Shown here: positions 1-14,700 of the stretch, one piece after another
How the letters are laid out: the number at the start of each line of letters is the position of its first letter
How positions within the stretch are numbered: position 1 is the first letter of the stretch
From: Cinnamomum chago
Lineage: Eukaryota > Streptophyta > Magnoliopsida > Laurales > Lauraceae
DNA: 64,000 nt
Assembly: GCA_038049695.1 (NCBI GenBank)
Contig: CP142455.1
Span: 26,511,501-26,575,500, forward strand
Direction of reading: 5' to 3'
Program-made: the position numbers and the translations under genes
Notes under the pieces: generated by a model
Database searches by the model: none
Seen by the model: the letters and a program-made list of their open reading frames with translations, nothing else
What the model was told of the DNA's origin: nothing

Positions 1-1519
1 ATTGCATTGACCAACTCCATGTTCTTGCTTGTCAAAGTTCCTATATATTAAGTATCAAGTCTAATTCTCTTCAAAAAAAGAAAAGAAAAGAAAAGTCTAA
101 TTCTCCTCTTATTTTAGACAAACTTTATTACCGACACTTACCCAGATTGGAACAAGAACCCTTGCCTACTTTCCACTATAGATGGGCGCCACTGTAGTAC
201 GTCATTAATAGCGGGAGATGCCATAGCTTGATCACGAAATGATTTCCTACTTTTCACTTCAACCGGGTGCCGCTACAATGCATCGCTTAAATTGGGGAAT
301 ACCCTAACATGATCACGGAATGTTGTTAATTCATAATTCATATTTGGGTTGTGACAAAAGTTTTACATTGGTTGTCAACTTACCTAATCCAACCTCCTTC
401 TTTACCCCAAGTGTTCGCATCTAACTTCCTAAGGGGTCATTTGTTTGCACTCATTTGTATGTTTAGATGACATATATGCATAATGGATGTGCATCATTAC
501 TTTTATTTGCACTCATTTGCACATATGATTCATAAATGAGGTGTGAAAATGATGTGTAAATAAGTCAATTTTCACACCAAAATTTTCATAGCTAAATAGG
601 TGTGAGACACTTTCACATCTCCTACTTGCAAAAGGCACCAGTACAAGTCTTCACATGGTGATTGTATTTGGTTATGCAATCAGCTAAAAATCTAATACCA
701 TCAATTGCTTTTTTGTATTTCATTCCTGTGGGCCCCCATACCGTTCAATTTGTTTATTGAACTAATAAATCCCAAAATGTTTAAGTTTATTATCTTAATA
801 TTCATATATTTGGAGTGATTTGTGAAAAGCTCCAAAAAGTAACAACCTATGGATCTGATTTTTGCACTTTCGTGGTTTCCTGATTCATGATCCCAATTGT
901 TCAATATTCAAGTATTAATGATATGCATCCAGACACTTAGTTTCATATCTTAAATCTTTGTGGATTTTGAGCAATTTGTGAAAAAGTACAAAAAACCCAA
1001 ATACATCTAAATCCGTTGGAGGTACTCATTTTCTCATGTGAAAATGGTATTCTGATGAACATGGTAATGTATTTCACATGTGTACTAATTGCATTTGTAA
1101 CATTTACATATGTTCATCTCATTTTCCTATCCCATGTGGAAAAGGCAAATGACCATCTAATATTTTACCTCCAGCATTGTTCTTGAGCTTCAATTTGAAC
1201 ATGTCAAGTTGGAAAATATGATAGAAATTTTAATCCATTATCCAATTAGTTTACATTAAAGAAGTTTTGTCTTTGCTTCATTTTGATGAGTGGGGGTCTT
1301 CAGTATGGTGCATTGATGCCTATAGTTGGTTTTTTGCTTCTGTATTTTATTGATGACCAAATTCTAGTTTGATAGTTAGAAAATATTGGAGATGTTTTTT
1401 CTTTTTTATTTCCTTGCCTTTTCTTTTCTTTTAATTTTTTAATTTTTTAATCTTTGAATGTTTGGCACAATCATCTCATTGGATTCCGGCATGTTACTGA
1501 ATACTATGTGTTCACGCAG
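1..1519. other. Intron or upstream sequence of KNL1, no exon recognised
   Basis: I find no coding segment with KNL1 character here. The first recognisable exon opens after an acceptor CAG at 1517-1519, so this stretch is most likely intron and the true N terminus lies left of the window. Positions about 349-413 (GGTTGTGACAAAAG and following) resemble 32889-32962, so a degenerate dispersed repeat is present. The rest is AT-rich and unremarkable. Confidence 0.5.
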
Positions 1520-2286
1520 AAGACAATTTTTTTGGGCCTGTCTCTACTAGTTTCATAAGATCTGGAAGGTTATCAACAGAGTCTGCAACGTCTGATAATG
1601 ATCATGACATTACTATGGATTCAACAGCATTTTCTTTGCATTTCCGTAATTTGATGCAGTCAGATGAGCAAAGAAGTAACTCAGAAGGAAATTTTAAGAC
1701 GCCAACAGGGGTTCACCTTACATTTGGTGAAGAGACATGTGGAGACTCCATGCAGACCAATGGTGAAAATTTCATGGTGCTGACAGGAATTAAAAAGACG
1801 ATTCCCCACTACACATCGGGTGGAAGATCTAATGGTGGTGGTGATTCTAATGATATGAGTCTGATAGTTGAAAACCCAAACAAGTATGACTATGGAAAGT
1901 TATCTCCTGGGCTGGATGCACTCCTTGCTGAAGTGCAGCATGTCTCTGTTTCCAACCAAATCAATAAATCAAAATCACCCAAATCTCCAAGCAGTTCGAA
2001 TAGGCTTTCAGGATTCTATGAGCGAACGTCTGAGCCTATGGATTTGAAGTGTTCTGGTGGTGTGAAAGTACAGGCTACCAAAGTTGAGAGTATACCTGTT
2101 GAGGTGCTTTCTGATGCCATCAGCAAGGCATCTGATGCTGACAGGAAGGCATCTGATGCAGACAATGGTAACTGCATCTTCACTTCTGGTCATAAGACTT
2201 CTTATAGTTCATCTGGTATAAATGAGACTCTGCCTGCTGATGCTGCTTTTGGACTGTGGGACGGGGCACAGAATGAACCAATCCAA
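1520..2286 (+). CDS. KNL1: KNL1 exon with MELT-like segment
   Basis: The exon opens after acceptor CAG (1517-1519) with two bases of a split codon, and ends in phase 0 before GTAAGA. It encodes about 255 residues of low-complexity Ser/Asn/Lys-rich scaffold. The segment DNDHDITMDSTAFSLHFRNL (1588-1647) is the most family-like part; related sequences serve as MELT-type docking sites for BUB/MAD3-family checkpoint proteins. The longest open stretch starts at the ATG at 1615, but the frame clearly continues upstream to the acceptor, so that ATG is internal. A short tandem repeat, KASDAD x2, lies near 2124-2165. Confidence 0.82.
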
Positions 2287-3795
2287 GTAAGAATATTCCC
2301 ACATTTTGCTGTGTTAATAATTTATCCGTCCCAAATATTCTGTGGCTCGGAATCCTTTTCATTTTATGACTCTGATTGCCTCTCTATGTGACTGTGAAGT
2401 TCATCTGCAATTTTGCATTCGGACTTCCATTGTGACTGTGGTGTTGGATACTTAAACTTTGCTTTCATGAAGTGAAGACTGAAAATTTCTACTTTTATCT
2501 TCTTTTTAGGTTGAAATATATTCAGTTATTGAGCAATGGATTTTGGCAAACATCTGATGCACACATACCGATTCTTTTGTCATTGTCCCACATCTTGTTT
2601 GCCTTCTTTCATTTTCATAAATCTAGTACCCTGCAACTTTTTATCGTAGGAAATGTTATCAAGATTGGGTTCTGTTAAATGGAGCATAGTGCATACAGTG
2701 TTTTCTGCTAAATATATGGTAACCCTCTATTCAAGATTTGATGGGATCAAAGAATTGTGGGAAACTTAAGAGTTGCACAGATCCAAATAGCCAAGAATAC
2801 TGGCTTCTTTTAAGAACATGTTAATTCAATATCCATGGAAGTCTACTTTTAGGAGGACCTCACTTTCCTGGATGACTTATATTTCCATGGGCCAGATGAC
2901 CACTTGGAGTAGAAGCTGTTTGTTGGATAGCTACCAACATCTACATTCTTACACAGGATCATCTCCATAGAAGGAAATTTAATTTCCTTAACATTTATTT
3001 TGAGTAGGGAATGAGGAAACAGTGAATGTCTAATTTGATCATTCCAATTTTGTCTACATACTTCAAACTGTACGAGGAGATATGTATTGTCTATAATTAG
3101 TGATGTTTTTTCTCCATGTATCCGTTTAATGCATTTGTGTAGTTCCTACTTTGCAAGGTGGAATTGTGATGATTCTTGCATTCTTTTTTTTTTTTTTTCT
3201 ATTCTAGTAACTTCATTTTTAAGCATTTGTGAAGCAGGCAAACATCAAAATAATCATGCCCATTCCATTTCCTTATGCTTTATTATCAAAAGCTCATTTA
3301 ACAGTGAGGTACAGTCCATCTTGTATGAAAGACTTCAGTTATGAACGATTGTGTTACTTTGGTGTTACCTTCAAGTGGCACCCTGCGAAAGGCATAATGC
3401 TTCCGCTGACGTGAATGATGATTTGCAAAGCGCTCGCCAATAAGAATTTAACTCCGTAGTAGTGTCCAAGTGAATTAATTTAAACCTGCTTCTTCTGTGG
3501 TGTCTTTAAATTATTTTGACTTCAAAATTCTGCCATTGGTGGCTGCCCAAGGGCTTCTATGCCTATGTTCATCTTCATCAAAATTTTTCCTGGAATAGGA
3601 ATTGGAATAATTTCTGTTAACAATGTTACTCAAAACTTTGATTGCATAGTTGGATAGTTCTTGTTGTCCCAACTCCCAACCATAGCTTGCATACCTTTCC
3701 TTAAAAAAGGGAAAAAAAAGTAGGAGATTGAAATTTATCCTTCCATCATAGGCAAGATAATGCATGGCTTATCACTTAGTCTTGTTTTAGTATTC

Positions 3796-3827
<32 letters not shown>

Positions 3828-6800
3828 AGGTTATTCTTGTTTTTGTAATGCATGATGTTCTTTTTCAAATTTTTAGTATGGCTTATCACAGTTGCATGAT
3901 CTTTAGTTTTTTCAAATTCATTATTAACATATTAATCACTATTTTAGTTATAATCACAAACTACTGGCTTTTTTTCTTTTAACTTTCTTTTGGGGCTGTT
4001 TTCCTGGTTTCCTGGTTGTTTTGCAGCTTTGCTTCTTTATGTTCTAGTGTCTTGTATGTTTCCCCTATTGCTGGGCATTTTTCTTTGTTGTGTTGCAGTT
4101 TTTGAGTGTCAGATTCTTTTTTCTGCATGCTTGTTGCTGCTAGGCATTCGATTAATTAAAGTAACCATTCAAAATAAAAACAAATACAAACAAATATGCG
4201 ACAGCTTTCAACGTGGGCATTCCATTTGCCATTATACTCCATGAGTCTGCATCAGGTGCAGTGGAATGATGGGTGTGGTGGAGGCTGTGGGCCCACCTGG
4301 AGCAATGGGAGGGAGATTGGAACCATTTAGGACTCACAGTTGTCCATAATATAGACAGAGTTGCAAGGTCCTTAAAACCATTTCTCAAAAATCTCCTTTT
4401 CTTTGCTCCTTTTATTTCTTTGATCTTTTGAATTTTATCAATTTTTTAGTTGTGTATTTCTGCCATCGACCAACATAAGCTGAATGAAGATACATAGAGC
4501 ATTGAATCTCCAGGATTCTGCAAGATTTTCATCTATGAAGGTGTGGTGGAGATAAAGTGATGATTGCTAAATAAATATTTTTACCTCTTCAATGACAGGG
4601 TATGTTTTCTGGCATGGATAAGGAGTCTGGGAAAGATTCACTTGGAGTGAGCCAACAACCACAAAGAGAAATTGGCTGTCCTAATAATGACCACACCTCC
4701 TCACCCCTAAATAAAGCCACTCCAAAGAATTTAATCACACAATATGATTGTGGGCCTACAGGTCACATCACAGATCGAATAGAGGAAAACAGTCACTTTT
4801 CATATTCTTCTCCAGTACCTGTTGCAGCAAGCCCTATGTTTGCTGTTTTAGGTCATCGGCAAAGATTGGCAGAATCTCCTACAAGTGGTAAGTATGTTCT
4901 TAATGATATTCAAAATGCTGAAAAAGACTCTGAACCTTCATCTCCAGGGTCTATATCCTCCTTACGCGCTAAACGGCAACGACTATCTCTTGCTACTTCT
5001 GTTTTGGCCAGTACGGGACACATATCAACTCCTTTTTCTGCATATGAATCCTGTTCACTTTTAGAAAAGGAAGGTATAGAACATGGTGTGATATTATCAT
5101 CTGTGAAGAACAAAATCTCAAAACTCAGTTTGTTTGATACATGTGAAGTTGGAGCTAATAATCCAATGTCATCATTATCACATCTTGCTAACAAACCTTC
5201 TCTATTTGAGGATATTCTGATTAGAAATAACAGTGATCCTAAACTAATGCCTGTTGGTCATTCTGATGGAGGGGGGCACTTATTGGCTTATGCTGAAGAA
5301 AACACAACACATGATATTGAAGTTGAAAAGCATGGTTATAGGGTTGGGACTCCAAAGAACTTTAACACATCAAGACTGAGTGGAAAGAGCCCAGCAATTT
5401 TCCATGGTGGAGGGCATGGGTCTGGAAAGCATGTGGATGTGAATGCCATGAGGTTGGACAATCCCATCGAAGCTGCTGTCTCTACTTCACAGATGCATAA
5501 AACAGCTGAAATAAAGAACATGAAGAAAGTAACTGTTGCACCTACTATGTTTATTTCATCACCTTTGAAAAGATTGGAACAGAAAATCTCTCCATCTGGG
5601 CCTGGGTCTCCACCTTTGAGGATTTTGGATCTGCAGAATCAATGTGGTAATCCTTATGGATCCAGCCCAAGCCAACAAATTGAAGATACATCAAGGACTA
5701 CACCCAATGTAAGTCAGTTACTGACTCCTGGTGCTGAAGGTACCATTGGGTCAAGTTCCTTGCCCAAGTCAAACACAGGTCATAGCACCCTGCCCTTAGC
5801 CACCATCAACCCTGATGTGTTCAGAAGCCATGCTAAACGTGAAGAAACTGCTAGTCAAGAATCTTTTCTCCAAGACTTGCGAAAGGAATTGAATAGTTCC
5901 ATATCTTACCAAACCCCTTTGAGTAATAGAGTTAACTTGAATTTCTATTCTTCTAGCCATGACAAGAATGCCCAAAAAATGGAATGCACAAAATCTGGTG
6001 AAAAATTCTCTATTGACAGGGAGTTCAGGGCTTCTTCACATGAGTCTGCTTCTCCGAACATAGCTAAGAGGACTGGACCAAGAACACTGCCTGAGAAGGT
6101 TACTTATCTTTCTCTCTGTCTTGTTCTCATAATTGTCTATCTTAGCAATTATCTGTTGATAATAATCAGCAATCGTTCTCTATAAACTCGTGTGAACCTT
6201 AATAGGGTTGAAAGAGTTCTGTTCTTCTAGTGAGGATTTTTATTTTTATTTTTATTTTTTGGATGGTTAATATCGTTGTTGACAGTATAAGAGGGTCTTT
6301 TTTAACATGCAGAGTTTAATGGCCCAGGTTGTTCAAAGTGCCTCAAGAAAGGAGGCTTACAATCTAACAGAAAATGACAGTCTTATTCTCCCATCTCTGG
6401 AGTTCCCAGTCTCATCCACATTGCGACAAGGTTTGAGAGGCTTAGATCATAATGAGAGTCAATTAAGTCGCAGTGTACAGAGATCACTTTTGATTCCTGA
6501 TGCTGACACTTCTGGAAGGAAAACGATCAATAAAAGTGTCTTCATGGAGAAAAATGAAATGAATGACTGTAACACGAGTAAAAGGAGCAGAAAGGTTTTG
6601 CTTGAAAACGAGGGTGCCTCAGGTTTTTGTTTAGAGAATCATGTGGCAGGCATCACTGAGGCAGACATGATCAGAGGCGACCCTCTGGAGAAGCACTGGA
6701 GGGATGTAAGTTTGTTACCAGCTTTATTTATTTATTATTATTAGTTTAAATTGTTATATCCGTAACATAAATATCATTAAAGAAATGATAAACTTAAGCG

Positions 6801-9800
6801 ATATGTATGGTATAAATGCTAAAAAGTACCAAGAGGTGCATGCAAACCTCCCAGAAAACTTATTGGTGGTAAACCTTGACTCACATACATCTCAACTGTA
6901 TCTTCTCCCTATTTAGCCTAACCATCTGCAGCCACGTTCACCAATTTTTTTTTTTTTTTTTCTGTAAATAAACTTGTGTGGCGATTAACCACTTGGATAT
7001 CTAATTTTGCATCTTTCCATGACATTTTCATTTTGATGTGTCATATTTACCCATCTTCATGTATTGATATATTTACCATGCGCCTTTGTAAAGTATAGCT
7101 TCAGTTTCTTCCTTGCAGGTTTTCTCAAAATTTTCTGCAGCTTCAGAACGACTATTACCAACGTATACTGATAAACTTAATACACGACAGGTATTCTTCA
7201 TTTCTTTATTTTAGTTTAGCTAGGGCATGATATAATCTTACCATATTAAAGAAGGCATAAAATAATGTTACAATTGAAAGAAGGCATAAGATAACCTTTA
7301 AGCAGTTAAGATACTACTTTTTTTTTTTTTGAGGATGAGTATAAGGATTGTAAATACTTGATTCTGAAAGCCTGTAGTCAGCTCTCTACACATGTTGATG
7401 TAGTGAAACCATGCACTTGTGATGTTACAATACCCAGCCTGTCAACAGGTGGAATCCTCTGTTGATTCTCTAACATAAACATTTAATCATGATCTCGAGG
7501 TGGGTTCTTTATGTAAGTTGTGTGGGACCATTAGGGATTTTTTTTGTCTCCATGTCTTAATACTTGTCTGACTTCCTCGTACCATTGTCAATTGTTCTGA
7601 TATTCTGGACCAGGGCATTTACATGATGGATTTTACCTGACGGAGAAACCTTGATCTTTCACCTGCTGTGCTTTCACAAATCATCATATGTGCATGTGCT
7701 GTATCCTACCGTATTCCGGGGCTTAGCATAGCCATCTATGATACTCGGATACTTGTGCAAGCCCAACGTATCTGTATTGAATTGATATGACATTTGTATA
7801 GGTATCTGATACTGCACCAATGCTTCTAGGGAACAAGTTTAACATATTCTAGTTATAAAGTCCTTTACTTCATATTGTTCTTTTTATATTTTTACTTCTC
7901 ACCATAAAAAAATGCTAGAAAGGGCTGAAAGCAATGCTAATTTCATTGATTCAATAGTGATCTAAAGAAAAAACTAGGACGCCCATATCCCATATATGTG
8001 TCCTAGATTTTCAAAAGTGAGGAGTTGTATCCCCGTATCATTGTCCGTATCTGGGCATCATAGATAGCCATTGAAAAATTTGTGCCATAATTCACCTGAT
8101 TTTTATTATGCTAGCCTGTTTGCTTTGTTTGTGTTGAGAACTCTGCATGATTCAACTTGGTCGTTTTCCATGGGTATATCACCTTCAAGTTGTTCTTGTT
8201 TGTAGCTTGGCCTTGTGGACGATATTCTGGGTCAGCTGCAAAGGCTTCAAAAATATGAGAAGATATGTACTGAGATACAGTCCCAGGTCTGGCAAATAAG
8301 CACATAGATTCATCTTGGGTTCCACTAACGTAATTTCAGCTTTAGCAAAATCTTAGTCTGAACTCTAAAGTGCTTGATATACTGTTGGGTATCATAAAAC
8401 CGAGATATCTGCAGCTTATACTGAGTTTCATTGCTTTCTGTTCCCAGAAAATGCCTCCGCATCTAGGAAACATACTACAACCGAGGTATATTTCCATCCT
8501 GTTTTGAATGTGGAGTGCTTTTCCATTCATTCTTTTGGGCTGTCTTGTGGGCTTGAACTTAGGGAAGGTCTAGTTTAGTAACAGTTTAGAATGTTAATAT
8601 GGCACAAGACAAACAGAAGAGACGCAATCACTCATAAATGAGAGGCAGCTTGTCACTAATAGAGGGTGTTCTAGCACTCTTTCCTGGAATTTTGCATATT
8701 TTGGAGTTTGACAGGAATGAAGCCTGTTTTGTCGATGTGCGGCCTACCATTAATACATGTTTTTAAAATAAAAAATCTTTAGTAACCTGATACTGACCTA
8801 TTATTGTTGGTGCAGAGTGGTAGAAGCAAGATGGTTGCAGCATGCACTTATGTTTGAACGGTTAAAATTGCAACTCGTCCATTTAAAGCGAGACAGATTG
8901 CTCGTAGATTTCCCCATTCCTGTGCTTCATTTTTCTTAAATTTACATTTAGGTATCAGCTAACTGCAGGCTTTGGTTTTCAGAGAAAAGTACAGCAGCTG
9001 CAATCAGGAATTCTGGACTGTCACAGTTTGAAATTGAATATTTTGCAACATCACCTTGGAAAAAGAGATTATCAAAATGAGGGCCGATGTGTTCAATCTG
9101 ATTCAGTTGAATGTAGCACTGAAAACCAGGTTAGCACAAGGTTCCTAGGCTATTGATATATTAATTTCTACCGTCATGGGTGCCCTCTTGGAAAAGTTAT
9201 ATGATTCTCATATACGGTGTCCTGTAGAAAAGTTTCATGATTCTCATATACAGATATATGGAAATGGATATAGTCAAATGGTATATGTTTGCCCATTTCA
9301 AATCCAAGGGTCCTATGGGCGCAGTGACGGACCCAGGATTTTCATTTGAGAGGGTCCCGGCGATCAATTGAAACACCAAATCATTATTTTGTTATATTTT
9401 CTTCACATTAATAATGACAAAAGAAAAAATGTATTTGAAAAATAATGGAGAAGAATATGAATTTTCTGTACTTGAGAGTAGTGGAGAAGATTACGAAATA
9501 CATAAATATCCTATTCAACTCCAATAATCATAGAAATACACCCTCCAATATACATTCAAGGGGTTGTTTGGGCAATTCACTTGTAAAGAATGATCTAGCA
9601 GGAATGGTTAGACCAGAATTTAACCTTGAAAAGTTTGGCTTTAACAGATACTATTCATTTAGTCAAAACCATTTGATTCTCAAATAATCTGATTCCACTA
9701 AATAAAATAAAATTTCAAGAACAAAGAAAACAAACAAGTAGACCACACCACTTGAATCATCATATACATGGACAGAACCATAAAAATACACACATCAATA

Positions 9801-10230
9801 AAAATTTAAGACATACTTTGTAAAAAAATGAGGGAAATAATGTTTTTGAATTTTGGGACTGACATATATATTTTTCTCATGCCATCAATAAAAAATGAGG
9901 GGAATGATCTAAGGTACCCTTAGTTAAAAAAATATAGACATCAACTACTTTTCCTTTGTTAGTGTTTTTTTTTTCTTTTAAATAAAGATTTCATAAATTG
10001 AGAGAGATAGACTAAGAGTTACAAGTAGTAGAGCTGTCTTACGCGAAAAGAATATTTCTTTTGCGGATACAAAAAATGCTTAAGGCAGTACATGGTTTTT
10101 GAAATTTCTACTGTATTTCAAGAAAGAGTTGGAAGGGGCATTTTGGTCACTCTCAGTGGGTTATAGAGATGCAAAACCTTGCTAAGTAGAAACGAGAGAG
10201 AGCATTGATTCTTCATAGTCTGAGAGGGAT

Positions 10231-10303
<73 letters not shown>

Positions 10304-11725
10304 GAAGAAAGAGGGAGAGTTGAGAGGAACACCTGCCGGAGAGAGGGATGGCGGCTGTACACTGATGCTGGAGACGGGGATAGATTTGAGGTTCATGTTG
10401 ATTTGGGGAATTTTGAGAGAGAGACAACAAACAAGAAATAACTATTAGTTCTTGTGGATTTTTTTTTTTTTTTGGGGGTGGGTGGGTGGGTTGGGTTGGA
10501 AGGGGTTTAATTTAAGTATGGTTTAAAAAATCGGCTGAGTCCGAGTCGAGTCTATTGTGACTCGGACGCAGTTCAGAAGTCATGTTGAAATAAAGTAAAA
10601 AATGAAAAAAAAAAAAAAGAAGCAGGGGGGTCTTTTGTAAAATTTTCCAGCTTTTGCTGCATCTCTGCTGTGATTGCCAGCCTTTTGCTGCTGGCCAGCT
10701 CCTCGTATTGCTCATAGGCTGGCTGGTGCTGCCGCCTGCTTTTTGCTGCTGCTCACTGGCTGGCAGCTACATGTTACCTTCTGCTACCACCTGCAACACT
10801 TTGCTCTGCTGAGTGCTGAGTGCTGAGTGCTGACTGGTACACCTATTCTTTTTTCTCTTCAAGCCTTTATATAAACCGATGTAGCAGCAGCAGCAGCTTC
10901 TTCTTCTTTATCTTCTTCTTCTTCTTCTTTTATTTCTTTTTTTAGCTCTGCATAGGGACTCAGCCGAGTCCCATGCGACTTGCCCGACCCTAGGCGAGTT
11001 GGGTTCCGAGTCCGTTATTTTAAACTTTGCTTTTAAGTGGTGGCTGGGCCATATGGGCCTTAAGCCCTTTGGGCACTTTTTTGGTTGAGCCCCCACCCCA
11101 TTGCATGTGGGTCTGCCCCTGTATGGTTGTCACATTCATGGCATGATATATTTCTAGGATTATGTAACCTGCTGAAAGTCTCCAAGATTCTGTTTTGGAC
11201 ATTGTCATGGATGACTGTGATTCTCTCAAAAAAAATGGATGACTGTGATCCTTGTCTTTGGATTCACAGCACTCGGTAGAGGTAGAGATGAGGAAATTGA
11301 ACTCTCTTCTTTTGCCATGGATTCTATATCTAATCTCAACTTGAATACTCTCAGGTTGTAGGAAACAGTCCCCTAAGTTACCAACTGACCAAAGATAACA
11401 CCACTAAGTTCTGATCTGGGTTAGATCTTATCCTCAAATTAGATTCAGCACGACTAGGTATTTGCACAAATACCCAAATAAGGAAGAGGACTGTTTTAGT
11501 GTTTGCTCTATGGACCACTCACAAGACAGAGTCTAAACAACTCCAAAACTGAATTACTAGGTCTGTAAACCAAGGTTTAAAAATCCGGACTCGGGACCCA
11601 ACTCAACTAGGGCCGAGACCGAGTTGACTCGGCCAACTCGTCCGAGTTGGGTGGGACTCAGTTGAGTCGGATCAATCCTCATTCAGTGCTCAAAGAAAAA
11701 AAGACAAAAAAAAAAAAAAAAAGAT

Positions 11726-11760
<35 letters not shown>

Positions 11761-14700
11761 AGAAGAAGAAGAGGGAGAAGAGGAGGAGGTGGAAGAAGAG
11801 GCCTACCAGTTAGTACCAGCAACAGCATTGCAGCCCGTAGCTTTTTTCTCCTCACTGCACAATGCCCAAAGCCCTTTGCCATTATTTTTATACTGCCTTT
11901 TCTCTCCCCTTCCCTCTATTTAAAGTGCTTTTACAAAAAACAACCATTTTGTTTCATTTTTTATTATCCACTTTAGGTTAAATACAAGTGTTTGGCCGAG
12001 TCAGAGTCACTGTAAACCCGACTCAGAAACTCGGACTCGGCCGATTTTTTAAACCATGATGTAAACATACCATTCAGACCACCATACTTCTTACTCCAGC
12101 TGTGAAGGGCTGACATCATCATACCAATTGTTGATGTCAGTTCTAACTCTTAGGTTTCAACCGAAATTCACCAAATCTTCACAAAAGTGATTCTAATTGT
12201 CTTTGAAATCCTCAATTTAGAAAAAGGAATTAAATTCAAATGAAGAAAAAAAAAATGAAATGAAGAGTTTAAACTTAATATCCATTCAGATGAATTGCAC
12301 AACTATGTTCGCTGTCTCAAAAACCCCCAATTTCTGCTTCCTTTTCAAAATCTAGCCCTTATAACACCTTCTTGATGATAATGCTCTGAATACAGTGGTG
12401 AATCTTGTATTTTTCACAATAAAAAGAAGAAAACTAGAAACATTTCTGTTCACAGCTCGATACAAGATGGCATGATTCTGTAATTTGGCAGGCTCAAAGA
12501 ATCCTTGTGGTTCTGTCTTAAATCTCCTCCAAGAGTCTTCTTTGATTATCGGTCTTCTATGCTTGATGCTTTGATGCCAAGTTGGATTGTTAAATGTTAA
12601 GATATCTAGGTTTTTTCTTGAAGAAGTCAGAAGAAACCTTAGGGTAGAAAAGAGGGAAAAAAGTGAGAATTGAGAGTAAAAGAAATATGGGCGTACAACT
12701 TTAGGGTTGGGCAACCACTTCTATTTTTTTTTTAATTTCTCAAATTTCCAGAAATAGAAAAAACCTGAGGTAGATAGACCTCAGGCTACATGTGTAGGGC
12801 CCAAGTAGATTTAAGATATTATATTAACGAATTATATGTCATTAGTTTCCTAATTTTATTTAAAGAATTGTAATTAGGCTATGATTTTAGTTTATTAGTT
12901 TCCTAGTTTGTTTAGGTTTCGTAGGCCCTAAGATTTGTTTATCTTATTTATATGACATTGTAGAGAATGGATTTTTAGAGTTTGATTAATTGGATTGAGT
13001 TTTCCCATTGAGGTGCGTCCTTGTTATCATCTCTGCGGAGACTGATTGAAGTGTCTCCGGACATGAGCTTCGTAACCCTATTGTGCTCCGACACTTCCCC
13101 ACGAGCCCTAACCCTACGGCCTGCATTAGTTGGTATCAGAGTCGAACGATCCCTCGATCGGATGGCCTAATTACCCCTATCCATCCCGTCTCCATTCTAT
13201 AATCCATCCGTCCATCATCCACCCATCATCCCCACCACACTCCAACCTCTAATCGACACCTCATTCCTTTGCCAGAAAACTATCTTCACCAACCGTGATT
13301 GGAACCCAACTCCATCTTCCCATCTCAATCGATCGATCGGAACAAGGCCCAGGAAATTGATTTGAACTATTGCCATCTTCCAATCTTTCTTCGGCTTCCC
13401 TGCCCATCCATGCCAACCAACAGTGTCTCCGGACCCATATCCATCAATCTTAGTTGATCAAAATTCCTGCTCCCCAGAACCTTAGTTGAACCTATCACCC
13501 TCCCACTGCGAGTAAACGAAACCCTACAAACCCAATTTCATCACAAACAGCCCCAACCCCCCCCCCCCCCCCCCCTCCCCCCGCCCAATCTCGTCAGCCT
13601 AATCCCATCGCCCTAACCTATAGCAACCCGACCCTCCCAAAATCCAACTCCATTTGACCCTAGTACCTGAAACACATCTCTTCCATTCCCCATCACCCCA
13701 ACGACCCACCTAAGCCCTAATTGAGCCACCGAAATCCCCACGCCAAAAAACCAAAAAAAAAAAAAAGGCAGAAAGAGAGAAAGAAGGGAAGATCTGAGTT
13801 TGTGAAGCCTACCTTGCACCAAACGAACAACGACCATCTTTAGTATTTGCTTGCTGCCTCATCGAGTTCTGCTTGCCAGCGCTCGAGCTTACCCTCGCAC
13901 GATGTGAGAATCTCATTGACCCTCCTTTGTCGACAACAAACACAAGCCCTTGCCTCCTGCCATCGTCTTCCCCACATCCCTCCCTTTTCTCCCCTTCGTG
14001 CTACATAGAACAGGAAAAGGGATTTTAAGCCTTTTTTTTTTTTTTTTTTCTGTTCCATTGACACGAGGTCCAAGGAATGTGGGGAAGACGATGTGGTTTG
14101 GTTTTCGAAAAATATGACATTTCGAGAGGTGCGAATGCGATTGAGCACAAGATCATAGCAAAGATACCCTTTTTGGTGAGAAGCATAGCCAAGGAATGCA
14201 CATTGAGCGGATTGTGCAGTTAATTTTGTATGCTCGGAGGAGGAAGATAAACACACGCATCCAAAAATACGCGAGTATAAGTAGGATCTGTGTGAAAAAG
14301 ACGAAAGTATGGTACTATGGTGTTTGATTAGTGAGCCGAGGGGATGGTAAGCGATTGATTAAGTGAACCGCTGTGGTTTATGCTTCGGGCCAAAATTTGG
14401 CTGGAACTGATGCTTCTAAGAGAAGAGAACGAACAATATCTAAAAAATGTCTGTTCTTCCGTTCAGCTACTCTATTCCGTTGAGGAGTATAAGGGCAGCA
14501 TCTTTGTGATAAAATCCCATGTGTGCAGAAAATTTTGAAACTGATGGGACATATATTCCCCTCCGGAATCAGATCTGAGAACTTTTTTGCTAGTGGAAAA
14601 CTGATTTTCAACATAAGCCATAAATTTTTGAAAAGCTTCAAAAACTTCCAATTTAGAATGCAAGAAATATACCCATGTGAATCTACTATGATCATTAATA

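Noticed and set aside
4152..4388. Short open frames in the KNL1 intron
   Set aside because: Between two exons that join in phase; His/Ser-rich random composition, no conserved motif.
9310..10030. Possible transposon starting at GTGACGGACCCAGGATTTTC
   Set aside because: The phrase resembles ends of common plant repeats, but I could not find a paired end or target duplication.
10118..10441. Open frames of Arg-Glu or Leu-Ser repeats on both strands
   Set aside because: They are translations of the (AG)n microsatellite; no start context, no family.
11679..11882. Leucine-rich minus-strand frame
   Set aside because: Arises from a (GAA/GAG)n purine tract inside a hAT-like element.
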